Positions 37,985-46,535 of a stretch of 64,000 nucleotides of DNA are shown here, in pieces. Source of the stretch: an uncultured Bacteroidota bacterium (lineage in GTDB: Bacteria; Bacteroidota; Bacteroidia; JABEUT01); contig CAIUPO010000063.1 of NCBI GenBank assembly GCA_903901055.1, positions 1-64,000 of the forward strand, given 5' to 3'. The first letter of the stretch is position 1. Each line of letters opens with the position of its first letter. The position numbers were made by a program, and so were the translations under genes. Under the pieces are notes generated by a model that had not been told where the DNA came from, did no database searches, and was given only the letters and a program-made list of their open reading frames with translations.

Positions 37985-38950
37985 ATGAATTACGAACAAC
38001 TAATTAAAGAAACTGCCGAAAAAGATCCTCGCTTTGTGGTTATGACTGCTGAGAACCGTGCCTTGGTGCGCTCATTGGCAAACGACAAAGCACTTATAGA
38101 TAAGGGCCAGTTTTTCGACACAGGTATAACCGAACAAACCATGATTGGCGCAGCTGCCGGACTTGCTTTGAGAGGAAGAATTCCGATTGTGCATGCGCTT
38201 GCAACATTTCTCACCTTACGTGCTTTTGAATTTATCCGCACCGATGTGGGCATTGGCGGGCTTCCTGTAAAACTAAGCAGCTTTGTTCCGGGTTTTTTAT
38301 CCGATGGTAACGGCCCAACCCACCAGGCTATTGAAGATGTTTCCTTAATGCGTGGCATCCCCGGTATGCAGGTATTCTGCCCTGCTGACGAAGAAGATAT
38401 GCTACTTATGTTAACCGATATCTGGCATTCTCCTACCCCATCTTATGTTCGGTTGAATACCCGCAAAACAGATTACAAACACGATAAAAACTTCACCATT
38501 GGTAAAGCCGAAATCATTTCGGAAGGACATCATGTTACGCTTTTAGTTTATGGAATGTTATTCGAAGAAACCCTGAAAGCAAAAACTATTCTTGAATCTT
38601 CGGGTTTATCTGTTGGTATGATAAATATGCGTTCACTTAAGCCAATAGATGAACAAGCTATACTGAATGTTGCTAAAAACTCTGGTTTATTAGTAACCAT
38701 CGAAGACCACTTTCAAACTGGCGGATTATACACGATACTTGCAGAAATATTCCTGAAAAACCGCATGACAGCAGATGTTTTACCACTTGCACTAAATGAA
38801 AAATGGTACAAACCGGGCTTGCTTTCTGAAGTATTAAATTACGAAGGTTTCACCGGAGAAAAAATCGCACAGCGAATTATGAAATATACGAAAGAAAATA
38901 CGTCATTGCGAGGCTCCGCCAAGCAATCTCACCCAATTGAGTCCGTCTAA
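37985..38950 (+). CDS. Transketolase-like subunit, C-terminal half, with repeat-derived tail
   Basis: A 321-residue partner of the preceding subunit with the pyrimidine-binding and C-terminal domains. Catalytic-type Glu50 lies in DTGITEQTMIGAAAG; SFVPGFLSDGNGPTHQAIEDVSLMR and the KPIDEQAILNVAK region follow. The last 18 or so residues (ENTSLRGSAKQSHPIESV) are encoded largely by a dispersed palindromic repeat (38901-38934) and are not part of the family, so the original stop was lost or moved. Confidence 0.9.
   Translation: MNYEQLIKETAEKDPRFVVMTAENRALVRSLANDKALIDKGQFFDTGITEQTMIGAAAGLALRGRIPIVHALATFLTLRAFEFIRTDVGIGGLPVKLSSFVPGFLSDGNGPTHQAIEDVSLMRGIPGMQVFCPADEEDMLLMLTDIWHSPTPSYVRLNTRKTDYKHDKNFTIGKAEIISEGHHVTLLVYGMLFEETLKAKTILESSGLSVGMINMRSLKPIDEQAILNVAKNSGLLVTIEDHFQTGGLYTILAEIFLKNRMTADVLPLALNEKWYKPGLLSEVLNYEGFTGEKIAQRIMKYTKENTSLRGSAKQSHPIESV
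38901..38934 (+). repeat. CGTCATTGCGAGG-type dispersed palindromic repeat in a coding 3' end
   Basis: The CGTCATTGCGAGGC start and the AAGCAATCTC end are the two arms of a repeat that I know from many unrelated bacterial genomes. Its translation here (SLRGSAKQS) is a tell-tale tail. It lies in the last 17 codons of the transketolase C subunit. Confidence 0.75.
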
Positions 38951-38987
38951 ATAAACCTGATTAATATTAACACATTAAAATAAAAAC

Positions 38988-40337
38988 ATGGCAAACACCA
39001 TTTCGTTCAACGAAAACTACCCCGATATTTCTCATTCCGATGAGTTGTATGCTAGAGCCAGTAAAATTATGCATCCGGTTACCCAGACCCTTGCAAAAGG
39101 CCCCGGACAATACATTAAAGGAGTTGCCCCCAAATACTTGAAAAGAGGAAAAGATGCTCACGTTTGGGATGTGGATGGTAACGAATACATCGACTTCAAT
39201 ATGGCAATTGGCCCAATTTCCTTAGGCTATTGCTACGATAAAGTGGACAATGCCATCATTGCCCAATTAAAAGATGGTATTACTTTTTCATTGATGCATG
39301 AACTGGAAGTGCAACTGGCAGAGTTGGTGCATGGCATCATTCCGAATGCGGAATCAATCCGTATTAGTAAAACCGGTGCGGATGTTTGCAGCGCTGCAGT
39401 GCGTGTGTCCCGTGCATTTACCGGAAGAAAGAAAGTTTTGTGCTGTGGCTATCATGGCTGGCACGATTGGTATATCGGCGTAACCAGCCGTAACCTCGGT
39501 ATCCCTGAAGAAATAAAAGACCTGTCAAACACTTTCGACTATAACAATATCGATTCAGTTCTTGAATCTCTCGATAGCGACACCGCTTGTCTGATTCTCG
39601 AACCATTTGTATTCGAAGCTCCGAAAGATGATTTCCTTAAGAAAGTCCAAAAGGCTTGTAAAGACAACGGCACCCTGTTAATATTCGATGAAATGTGGTC
39701 GGGTTTCCGTATTGCATTGGGTGGAGCACAGGAATACTTCGGCATCACTCCAGACCTTGCTGTGTATTCTAAAGCATTTGCCAACGGTATGCCAATCTCT
39801 TTACTTACCGGAAGAAAAGATGTAATGCAACTTTTTGAAAAGGAGGTATTCTTCTTTACCACCTTTGGTGGAGAAGCCCTATCGATGGCTGCAGCAATAG
39901 CAACCATTACCGAGATGAAAGAAAAAAATGTGCAGAAAGAACTGGACCGCAAAGGCCAAATGCTGAAGGACGGCTATAATAAAATTGCAGAAGAACTCGG
40001 CATCTCCAATTACACTAAATGTTCCGGCTACAACTGCCGCACCATAATGACATTCGATGCCAGCGCAGGCGACCCGCTTGTACTGAAATCATACGTGCAA
40101 CAAGAGATGATTAAGAGAGGTGTACTTTGGGGTGGATTCCACAATATGTGTTTCTCTCATACCGAAAAAGATATTGAATATACATTGAGTGTGTATAAAG
40201 AAGTTCTTGCATTATTAAAAGTTGCAGTAGCGGAAAACAAAGTTGCTGCTATGCTGAAAGGAGAGCCAGTAGAAGCAGTTTTCAGAAAAGTTAGCGGATT
40301 TAATATGAAACCCAAAAAAGCTGCAGCCAGTAAATAA
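38988..40337 (+). CDS. Class-III aminotransferase, glutamate-1-semialdehyde aminomutase-like
   Basis: A 449-residue PLP enzyme. GPGQYIKGVAPKYLKRGKDAHVWDVDGNEYIDF is a GSA-aminomutase-type start, RISKTGADVCSAAVRVSRAFTGRKK the phosphate loop, IFDEMWSGFR the cofactor Asp, and Lys262 in VYSKAFANG the Schiff-base lysine. Its place inside a sugar operon and a divergent C-terminal tail (residues 410-449) argue against haem synthesis; it may aminate or isomerise a keto sugar. It lies 37 bases after the transketolase stop and one base before the SDR. Confidence 0.87.
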   Translation: MANTISFNENYPDISHSDELYARASKIMHPVTQTLAKGPGQYIKGVAPKYLKRGKDAHVWDVDGNEYIDFNMAIGPISLGYCYDKVDNAIIAQLKDGITFSLMHELEVQLAELVHGIIPNAESIRISKTGADVCSAAVRVSRAFTGRKKVLCCGYHGWHDWYIGVTSRNLGIPEEIKDLSNTFDYNNIDSVLESLDSDTACLILEPFVFEAPKDDFLKKVQKACKDNGTLLIFDEMWSGFRIALGGAQEYFGITPDLAVYSKAFANGMPISLLTGRKDVMQLFEKEVFFFTTFGGEALSMAAAIATITEMKEKNVQKELDRKGQMLKDGYNKIAEELGISNYTKCSGYNCRTIMTFDASAGDPLVLKSYVQQEMIKRGVLWGGFHNMCFSHTEKDIEYTLSVYKEVLALLKVAVAENKVAAMLKGEPVEAVFRKVSGFNMKPKKAAASK

Positions 40338-40338
40338 A

Positions 40339-41142
40339 GTGGAATTATTCTCCCTGAAAAACAAAACAGCAATAGTTACCGGCGCCTGTGGCCTGTTGGG
40401 TAAAAACCATTGCATAGCATTAGCTGAAGCGGGTGCCAATGTGGTTTTGCTGGATGTGAATGTGGAAAAATGCATGAGCGAAGCGAAAGAATTAGGCTCT
40501 CATCATTTTGGATTAGGAGTGGATGTTACCAATGAAAATTCGTTAAAGGCGGCGAGAGATTTAATTATCTCGAAATATGGAAAGATTGATGTGTTGGTAA
40601 ATAATGCAGCCATTAATGATATGTTCGAAAACCCTTTATTGGCAGGCGAACTATCCATGTTTGAAAATTACCCGATTGAATCCTGGAACAAATCGCTGGA
40701 AGTAAATATCACGGGGGTTTTTCTGTGTTCCAGAGTATTTGGAACTGTAATGGCTGAAAACGGAAGCGGAAGCATTATCAATGTAGCATCTACCTATGGA
40801 ATGGTAGGACCTGACCAAAGTATTTATGTAGATAAAAACGGTAACCGCAAAATGTACAAGTCTCCCGCCTACCCTGCTACCAAAGGTGCTGTAATTAATT
40901 TTACAAGATACCTTGCTGCCTATTGGGGCCATAAAGGAGTGCGTGTAAATACACTCTCTCCGGGTGGTGTGGAAAATAGCCAGGATGAATACTTTTTAGA
41001 GAATTACTCAAAGAAAACGGTACTCGGGAGAATGGCCACACCAACCGATTATAAAGGTGCCATAGTATTTCTGGCTAGTGATGCGTCTTCGTATATGTCG
41101 GGTGCAAATCTGGTAGTGGATGGAGGTTGGACCGCTATGTAA
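40339..41142 (+). CDS. SDR-family oxidoreductase
   Basis: A 267-residue short-chain dehydrogenase. NAD(P) loop TGACGLLGKNH at residues 14-24, VLVNNAAIND, and the catalytic set Ser151, Tyr178 and Lys182 (AYPATKG) are intact. The C terminus DASSYMSGANLVVDGGWTAM is typical. The start is GTG at 40339, because no upstream in-frame ATG exists after the preceding stop. It resembles the PtmA-like SDRs of sugar-acid loci; substrate inferred only from context. Confidence 0.88.
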   Translation: MELFSLKNKTAIVTGACGLLGKNHCIALAEAGANVVLLDVNVEKCMSEAKELGSHHFGLGVDVTNENSLKAARDLIISKYGKIDVLVNNAAINDMFENPLLAGELSMFENYPIESWNKSLEVNITGVFLCSRVFGTVMAENGSGSIINVASTYGMVGPDQSIYVDKNGNRKMYKSPAYPATKGAVINFTRYLAAYWGHKGVRVNTLSPGGVENSQDEYFLENYSKKTVLGRMATPTDYKGAIVFLASDASSYMSGANLVVDGGWTAM

Positions 41143-41185
41143 TTAGAAATTAAAAATAAGAAATTAGGAATTAAAAATAAAAAGC

Positions 41186-42082
41186 ATGAGACTTATTAAT
41201 GTTGGGAATAGAAAAATCGGAGACGGGCAACCCTGCTATATTATTGCTGAAATTGGCATTAACCACAATGGCTCAGTAGAGACAGCAAAAAAACTGATTG
41301 ATGGTGCTGTAGAAGCCCATTGCGATGCGGTGAAATTTCAAAAGCGTACTCCTGAACTATGCGTACCAAAGGACCAATGGGACAAGGAACGTGATACTCC
41401 ATGGGGCAGAATGAAGTATATAGATTACAAACGTAAAACCGAATTTGGTTTTGCCGAGTATACCGAAATTGATAAATATTGCAAGGAAAAAGGCGTTGAT
41501 TGGCTGGCCTCCTGCTGGGATGTGCCATCAGTAGATTTTTTAGAGCAGTTTAAACCCGTGCTTTACAAGCTGGCATCCGCCTCTCTTACGGATTATCCAC
41601 TTTTAAAGCGAGTAAAAGATACAGGCAAGCCATATATTATCTCTACAGGCATGTCTACCCAAAATGAGATTGTAGATGCAGTTAAATTTTTAGGAACCGA
41701 CAATTTAATGATTGCCCATTCTACTTCTTCATACCCTTGCCCTCCAGAAGAATTAAACCTTCGTATGATTAACACCCTACAGAAAATGTATCCAAATACT
41801 CCTATTGGTTATTCGGGGCATGAAACTGGTCTTGCAACCACAGTTTCGGCGGTTGCAATTGGGGCAGCATTTGTAGAAAGGCACATCACCTTAGACCGTG
41901 CTATGTGGGGTTCCGACCATGCTGCCTCGGTGGAAATACATGGCTTATCTATGATGGTTAGAAACATCCGCGATACCGAAATTGCCTTAGGCGATGGGGT
42001 TAAAAAAGTATATGAAAGCGAAATGGAACCTAGAAAGAGATTAAGGGCTGTGACCACAGTCACTTCAGCAAACGGCCAATAA
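41186..42082 (+). CDS. NeuB-like synthase without SAF domain
   Basis: A 298-residue member of the N-acetylneuraminate synthase family, which condenses PEP with an aldose to give a keto-sugar acid. AEIGINHNGS (21-30), KFQKRT (50-55), STGMST (153-158), GYSGHE (208-213) and ERHITLD (231-237) are the family motifs; the two metal-type histidines (212, 233) are present. HSTSSYP replaces the usual HCTSxYP. The protein stops after RKRLRAVTTVTSANGQ, where normal NeuB enzymes continue for about 60 residues into an antifreeze-like SAF domain; no SAF sequence is visible downstream in any frame. Confidence 0.86.
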   Translation: MRLINVGNRKIGDGQPCYIIAEIGINHNGSVETAKKLIDGAVEAHCDAVKFQKRTPELCVPKDQWDKERDTPWGRMKYIDYKRKTEFGFAEYTEIDKYCKEKGVDWLASCWDVPSVDFLEQFKPVLYKLASASLTDYPLLKRVKDTGKPYIISTGMSTQNEIVDAVKFLGTDNLMIAHSTSSYPCPPEELNLRMINTLQKMYPNTPIGYSGHETGLATTVSAVAIGAAFVERHITLDRAMWGSDHAASVEIHGLSMMVRNIRDTEIALGDGVKKVYESEMEPRKRLRAVTTVTSANGQ

Positions 42083-42118
42083 TATTATTCTTGTAAATAA
42101 TATTTATTTCATAGTTCC

Positions 42119-42985
42119 ATGGAAAAAGTAGTATTAATAACTACTATAGTAATCATAGTAAGTGCAGGTATTCTTGCACTTCTTGAACGGATTTTCCCGT
42201 ACCGCAAAGGGTTACTTTTTTTCAGGGAGGGTTTTTGGGTCGATTTAATATGGTATACGCTTATACAGGGCTATTTTCTAAAGATTCTGATATTCGACTT
42301 AATCATTATGCCCTTAGATGCAAAGTACCATCTTTCAGCATTGCACATTGTTACTAACTGGCCCTTTATGGCGCAACTTTTGTTCTTTCTTATTACACAT
42401 GATTTATATATTTATTGGTTTCATCGTTGGCAACATTCTTCAAAAATTTTATGGCGAACCCATGAAGCCCATCACTCCAATACAGCAGTTGACTGGATTG
42501 CAGGGGCGCGTTCACATACGGTTGAAATATTAATTAACCAAACCATTGAATTTTTACCAATCGTATTGCTTGGTGCAAACCCTTTAATAGTACCAATTAA
42601 ACTTTGCATCGATGCAGTCTGGGGAATGTATATCCATTCCAATATCAATGTAAAATCGGGCAAGCTTCAATATTTCATTAATGGGCCCGAAATGCACTTG
42701 TGGCACCATGCCGATAATAAGGTTGTATTTTTTGCAAATTATGGCACCAAGTTTGCCATTTGGGACTGGATGTTTGGGACCGCTTACCACCCTGGTATAA
42801 AGCCTACCAAATATGGACTTTATTACGACTACCCGAAGGATTATTTCTTGCAGCAAGTAAACCTTATTTATAAAATCGATGAGCAAAAACTGGTGCTGAA
42901 AAACAAGCCTTTCAGGGCCTATTATAACCTCCGCCCGAACACCATTAAATTTTTTAAGCGTATTTTTGCAGGGAAAACGAATTAA
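42119..42985 (+). CDS. Sterol desaturase/fatty acid hydroxylase family protein
   Basis: A 288-residue di-iron membrane enzyme. The histidine clusters are HDLYIYWFHRWQH, HEAHHSN and MHLWHH, the ligand pattern of the family, between four or five hydrophobic helices. Members hydroxylate or desaturate lipids such as fatty acids, carotenoids or sterols; substrate unknown. It lies 36 bases after the NeuB-like gene and could modify the lipid or acyl part of the same surface molecule, or simply be a neighbour. Confidence 0.87.
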   Translation: MEKVVLITTIVIIVSAGILALLERIFPYRKGLLFFREGFWVDLIWYTLIQGYFLKILIFDLIIMPLDAKYHLSALHIVTNWPFMAQLLFFLITHDLYIYWFHRWQHSSKILWRTHEAHHSNTAVDWIAGARSHTVEILINQTIEFLPIVLLGANPLIVPIKLCIDAVWGMYIHSNINVKSGKLQYFINGPEMHLWHHADNKVVFFANYGTKFAIWDWMFGTAYHPGIKPTKYGLYYDYPKDYFLQQVNLIYKIDEQKLVLKNKPFRAYYNLRPNTIKFFKRIFAGKTN

Positions 42986-43015
42986 AACCTGTAGAAAACA
43001 GAATTCTGAATTATA

Positions 43016-43080
43016 AATGTTGAAGGTTGAATTCCATAAAATGGCATTCTTTCAAAATTTAATATACAGCATTCAACATT
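43016..43080. repeat. Imperfect inverted repeat AATGTTGAA...TTCAACATT
   Basis: The outer nine bases on each side are perfect inverse copies and the pairing continues with mismatches inward. It ends six bases before the SMR gene start and might stop transcription from the operon upstream. Confidence 0.5.
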
Positions 43081-43086
43081 AAAAAA

Positions 43087-43455
43087 ATGAGGGCCTGGAT
43101 TTATCTAATAATCGCATCACTATTTGAAGTAGCCTGGATCTATTCTCTGAAGCTAATGCAGTTTAAAAAACTGCTTACCATGAGTTTTGCAGAGATATTT
43201 ACAAACAAAGAGGGACTTCTAATGCTTCTCCCGCCAATTGGCTATGTTGCTTTCGGAGTTGGAAATATTATTTTCTTTTCAAAAGCTATGAAATCCATAC
43301 CTGCCGCTATAGCTTATGCATCATGGATGGGTGTAGCTTTAGTTTGTATTAAAATTATAGACACTACCGTATTTAAAGAAGCCATCTCATTCCCCCAGAT
43401 TATTTTTCTTTTATTAATATTAATTGGTGTGATAGGCCTAAAAATTTTCGCATAA
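43087..43455 (+). CDS. SMR-family small multidrug/guanidinium transporter
   Basis: A 122-residue, four-helix transporter. The membrane-embedded proton-coupling Glu14 (ASLFE) is conserved. KAMKSIPAAIAYASWMGVALVCIKIIDTTVFKE fits the G-A-[YF]-A-x-W family segment. Substrate (quaternary cations or guanidinium) cannot be told. The next gene begins five bases after its stop, so the pair is likely cotranscribed. Confidence 0.86.
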   Translation: MRAWIYLIIASLFEVAWIYSLKLMQFKKLLTMSFAEIFTNKEGLLMLLPPIGYVAFGVGNIIFFSKAMKSIPAAIAYASWMGVALVCIKIIDTTVFKEAISFPQIIFLLLILIGVIGLKIFA

Positions 43456-43460
43456 CCCAA

Positions 43461-44699
43461 TTGAAAAGACACCTTCTTAAAATCATTCCCTTAGTAATTA
43501 TTTTAATAGTTCAGGCCCAGGCAAAGGCTCAAACCAGGGACTCCATACCTCTACATAAAAGCCCCAATCAAAAACTGGTTGATAGTCTTACCTATGAAAT
43601 GGATGTGGTAGACTTTATCAATAAATCCTTTCATGTCCACTTAACATCCAAGCCTGACACGCTAAAACTAAAACCCGGAAAACTTTTCTTCGCATTTGTT
43701 CCGGCAGTTGGTTATACCCTGGAAGGAAGCTGGCTGGGGAATATTTCACTCAACACGTCATTCTATCTATCCAATCCCGATTCAACTAATCTTTCAACTA
43801 TAACCTACGGAGCGTTATATACGGTACGGCATCAGTTTGTAATGCCTATTATTACCGAGGTATGGTCGAAAAACAATAAACTGAACTGGCTTGGCGACTG
43901 GCGGTTTTATAAATACCCTGCCAATACATACGGGCTCGGAGCCAAAACTAATGCAGCGAATGCCGACCTGGTAGATTTTTTATACGTCCGCTTTTATCAG
44001 GAATGCCTATTGCATTTCCATGCATTCTATTATTTTGGCGGCGGAGTAAACTACGATGACCATTTCAATATAAAGGAAGGTGGAACGAATGCCGATTACA
44101 CATTATATAATAAGGGCGCAACACATACCGTTTCATCAGGGCCGGTGCTGCATTTCATGTACGATAGCCGCACCAACACCAACAACCCCAGAGACGCATC
44201 GTATATCAGTTTAACCTACCGTAATAACAATTCTATTTTTGGAAGTAGTTCCAACTGGCAGGAAATCTTTGCCGAATACAAAACGTACATTTGTCTTTCG
44301 CATCATTCCTCCAACACCCTTTGTTTGTGGAGTTGGAATGTATTTACTTTCGGCGGCAATGCACCTTATTTCGACCTGCCAAGTAATGGCTGGGATATTT
44401 ATTCCAATTCCGGCAGGGGCTATATACAGGGCCGTTTTCGGGGGCAAAACATGGTGTATGCCGAAGCCGAATATCGGTTTAAAATAACCCGCAGAGGTTT
44501 ATTGGGAGGAGTTATTTTTACCAATGCCGAAAGCCTGAGTGAATATCCCTCTAATAAATTTCAGGCCATTGACCCGGGTTATGGTGGCGGATTACGCCTG
44601 AAAATGAATAAATATTCCGATGTGAACCTGGGCATTGATTATGCCTTCGGGTTAAATGGTTCCAAAGGTGTTTTCTTTAATTTGGGTGAAGTGTTTTAA
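43461..44699 (+). CDS. BamA/TamA-like outer-membrane barrel protein
   Basis: A 412-residue exported protein with signal peptide HLLKIIPLVIILIVQAQAKAQ. The start is a TTG at 43461; no in-frame ATG lies between the previous stop and the signal peptide. The rest is a 16-strand-size barrel with HTVSSGPVLHFMYDSRTNTNNPRDASYISLTYR, the D15/BamA surface-antigen signature including the DSR-x-N-P motif, but it has no POTRA domains, so it is the short Bacteroidota form, not BamA itself. Convergent with the subtilisin gene. Confidence 0.84.
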   Translation: MKRHLLKIIPLVIILIVQAQAKAQTRDSIPLHKSPNQKLVDSLTYEMDVVDFINKSFHVHLTSKPDTLKLKPGKLFFAFVPAVGYTLEGSWLGNISLNTSFYLSNPDSTNLSTITYGALYTVRHQFVMPIITEVWSKNNKLNWLGDWRFYKYPANTYGLGAKTNAANADLVDFLYVRFYQECLLHFHAFYYFGGGVNYDDHFNIKEGGTNADYTLYNKGATHTVSSGPVLHFMYDSRTNTNNPRDASYISLTYRNNNSIFGSSSNWQEIFAEYKTYICLSHHSSNTLCLWSWNVFTFGGNAPYFDLPSNGWDIYSNSGRGYIQGRFRGQNMVYAEAEYRFKITRRGLLGGVIFTNAESLSEYPSNKFQAIDPGYGGGLRLKMNKYSDVNLGIDYAFGLNGSKGVFFNLGEVF

Positions 44700-44705
44700 A
44701 TAAAA

Positions 44706-46379
44706 CTATTTTACAACTTTGCTTGTGAATACTTTTCCACTCTCCTCTTTTATAGTTACCAAATAAAGTCCCTGAGGCAGGCTAATTAAACCATTCAGGG
44801 ATATTAATGTGTTTCCGTTTCCGGCAACCTTCTTCTTATTTTCATACACTACCTGCCCTATTGAATTGTACAATTTTATTTCAACATTTTGTTGAATGGT
44901 TGAAAAGAATCCCAACGAAATTGAACTTTGAAATGGGTTGGGATACACTTCAGAAATTGAACTTTGCCCTTGTTTACCGTTCATTCCCGTTAATATTGAA
45001 TTCGCATTGCAAAAATTGGGAATGCCATATCCTCTCAGAGAATCCGGGCTAAAGTACTGATTGGCACTTTGCTTAATTGCCTGAATTATCTGCATGTTAG
45101 TCATATTTGGATTTGCCTGCCAAAGCGAAGCCACGGCACCCGCAATTATTGGTGTAGAGAATGAAGTTCCGCTGGCACCTCCTACTCCACCGGATGGTGA
45201 AGCAACCGCAGCGTTAACACCCTGAGCAGCAACATCCGGTTTTACTCTTCTGTCATAAGTAGGTCCGGTAGAACTAAATGAAGCATAATTACCGGAAGCA
45301 TCTACCGCACCCACGGTAAGAATGCTATCTGCATCATCTGGTGAACCTACATAATGCCATACATTGTTCCCTAGGTTGCCGGCACACGCGCAAACCACCA
45401 TTCCTTTCTCTGCGCAAATAGTAGCTGCAATACTCGCCACCGCAGTCCGGCCGTTCATATCAGCGTATTTATAATTTGTGTTTGCATCATCAAATGTTGT
45501 GTAGTATAACGAAGTTGTAATTACATCTGCTCCGGCACTGTCGGCATACTCGGCTGCAGAGGCCCAGTTATCATCTTCAATCATATTTTCGGTTGGAGCG
45601 TCTTCGGCCCGCAACAAATAATAATTCGCGTCCATTGCATCGCCCAATAATTGTGTTGGAAGATTGCCTGCCATACATGAAAGGCATTCCTCTCCGTGCA
45701 CATCTACATTATTTGTATCATCGTACACATTGGTTATTCCCCAAACAAAATCCCATGTTCCTAAAACCTGCCCTCGGTTATACAACGTATCAAATGCAGG
45801 AAGCTGATTGGCTTCTCCAAAGCGTGCATCAATCTGTGCTATCTGGATTCCTTTTCCACGAAAACCCATATTGTTCAGGCAATCCACATGAATCATATGA
45901 AGTTGGTTGTAAGATGAACCATAATTTAACGAATCGGTATTGGTTGTATTGTGAGGCCAGTTCAGTGGTTCAACAGTTTCTGTAAAAAAAGATGGGTCCT
46001 TGCTATGTGGCTTAACCCTTGTTACATATTTAGAGTTTTGAACAAAAGGTAGTGCCCTGATGGCAGCCATCTTAGTAGTGTCTGTTGTATAAATACTTAT
46101 TGCATTAAACCATTTGGAACGGTTTAATAATTTAACCCCTTTGGAAATAACACTGTCAATATAAGAAGGATTAGGAGGAAGATCATTATAGAGAATCGGA
46201 ATACCATACTTCGCTCTTCGTGCAAGGCATCTTGAAGAGAGATAGGCGGATGGATTAGAAATGGAATACGGGCTATTATTTTTATCTGTGAATACAATCC
46301 AGAATTTTCCGGCCACCTGTGCTGAAAGGCTTTCTGCAATTAATAATATCACAACAAGAAAAGGAATTATTTTTTTCAT
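44706..46379 (-). CDS. Subtilisin-family (S8) serine protease, T9SS cargo
   Basis: About 557 residues from ATG 46379 (signal peptide MKKIIPFLVVILLIAESLSAQ); a frame extending to 46439 has no support. The catalytic triad is complete: Asp184 (IQIAQIDARF), His228 (VDVHGEEC) and Ser406 (GASGTSFSTP), with oxyanion Asn335 (CAGNLG). Between signal and catalytic domain lies an inhibitor-I9-like propeptide region. The C-terminal 80 residues are a T9SS sorting domain (SEVYPNPFQSSISL, KLYNSIGQVVY, LPQGLYLVTIKE, TSKVVK). Secreted or cell-surface protease. Confidence 0.92.
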   Translation of the reverse strand: MKKIIPFLVVILLIAESLSAQVAGKFWIVFTDKNNSPYSISNPSAYLSSRCLARRAKYGIPILYNDLPPNPSYIDSVISKGVKLLNRSKWFNAISIYTTDTTKMAAIRALPFVQNSKYVTRVKPHSKDPSFFTETVEPLNWPHNTTNTDSLNYGSSYNQLHMIHVDCLNNMGFRGKGIQIAQIDARFGEANQLPAFDTLYNRGQVLGTWDFVWGITNVYDDTNNVDVHGEECLSCMAGNLPTQLLGDAMDANYYLLRAEDAPTENMIEDDNWASAAEYADSAGADVITTSLYYTTFDDANTNYKYADMNGRTAVASIAATICAEKGMVVCACAGNLGNNVWHYVGSPDDADSILTVGAVDASGNYASFSSTGPTYDRRVKPDVAAQGVNAAVASPSGGVGGASGTSFSTPIIAGAVASLWQANPNMTNMQIIQAIKQSANQYFSPDSLRGYGIPNFCNANSILTGMNGKQGQSSISEVYPNPFQSSISLGFFSTIQQNVEIKLYNSIGQVVYENKKKVAGNGNTLISLNGLISLPQGLYLVTIKEESGKVFTSKVVK

Positions 46380-46535
46380 GAAATCTGTTTTTACAAGTAT
46401 AGGAAGTTTTATGTTCTTTCCGGCAATAAAATTAAGCAAACTTCATTAGCCAATCAGTTTATTTCCTACTTTAGCAAAAACATACTTATAGCTACTTATT
46501 ATTAACTAAAAATTAACCGCCTAAATTCACTTACC

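Noticed and set aside
38901-38934. CRISPR-like or attachment-site repeat
   Set aside because: There is one copy only in this window and no spacer array, integrase or tRNA next to it.
42083-42118. Possible frameshifted SAF domain after the NeuB-like gene
   Set aside because: Only 36 bases separate it from the next gene and no frame shows SAF motifs.
43461-44699. Calling the barrel at 43461 BamA
   Set aside because: It lacks POTRA domains and is half the usual size; only the barrel signature is present.
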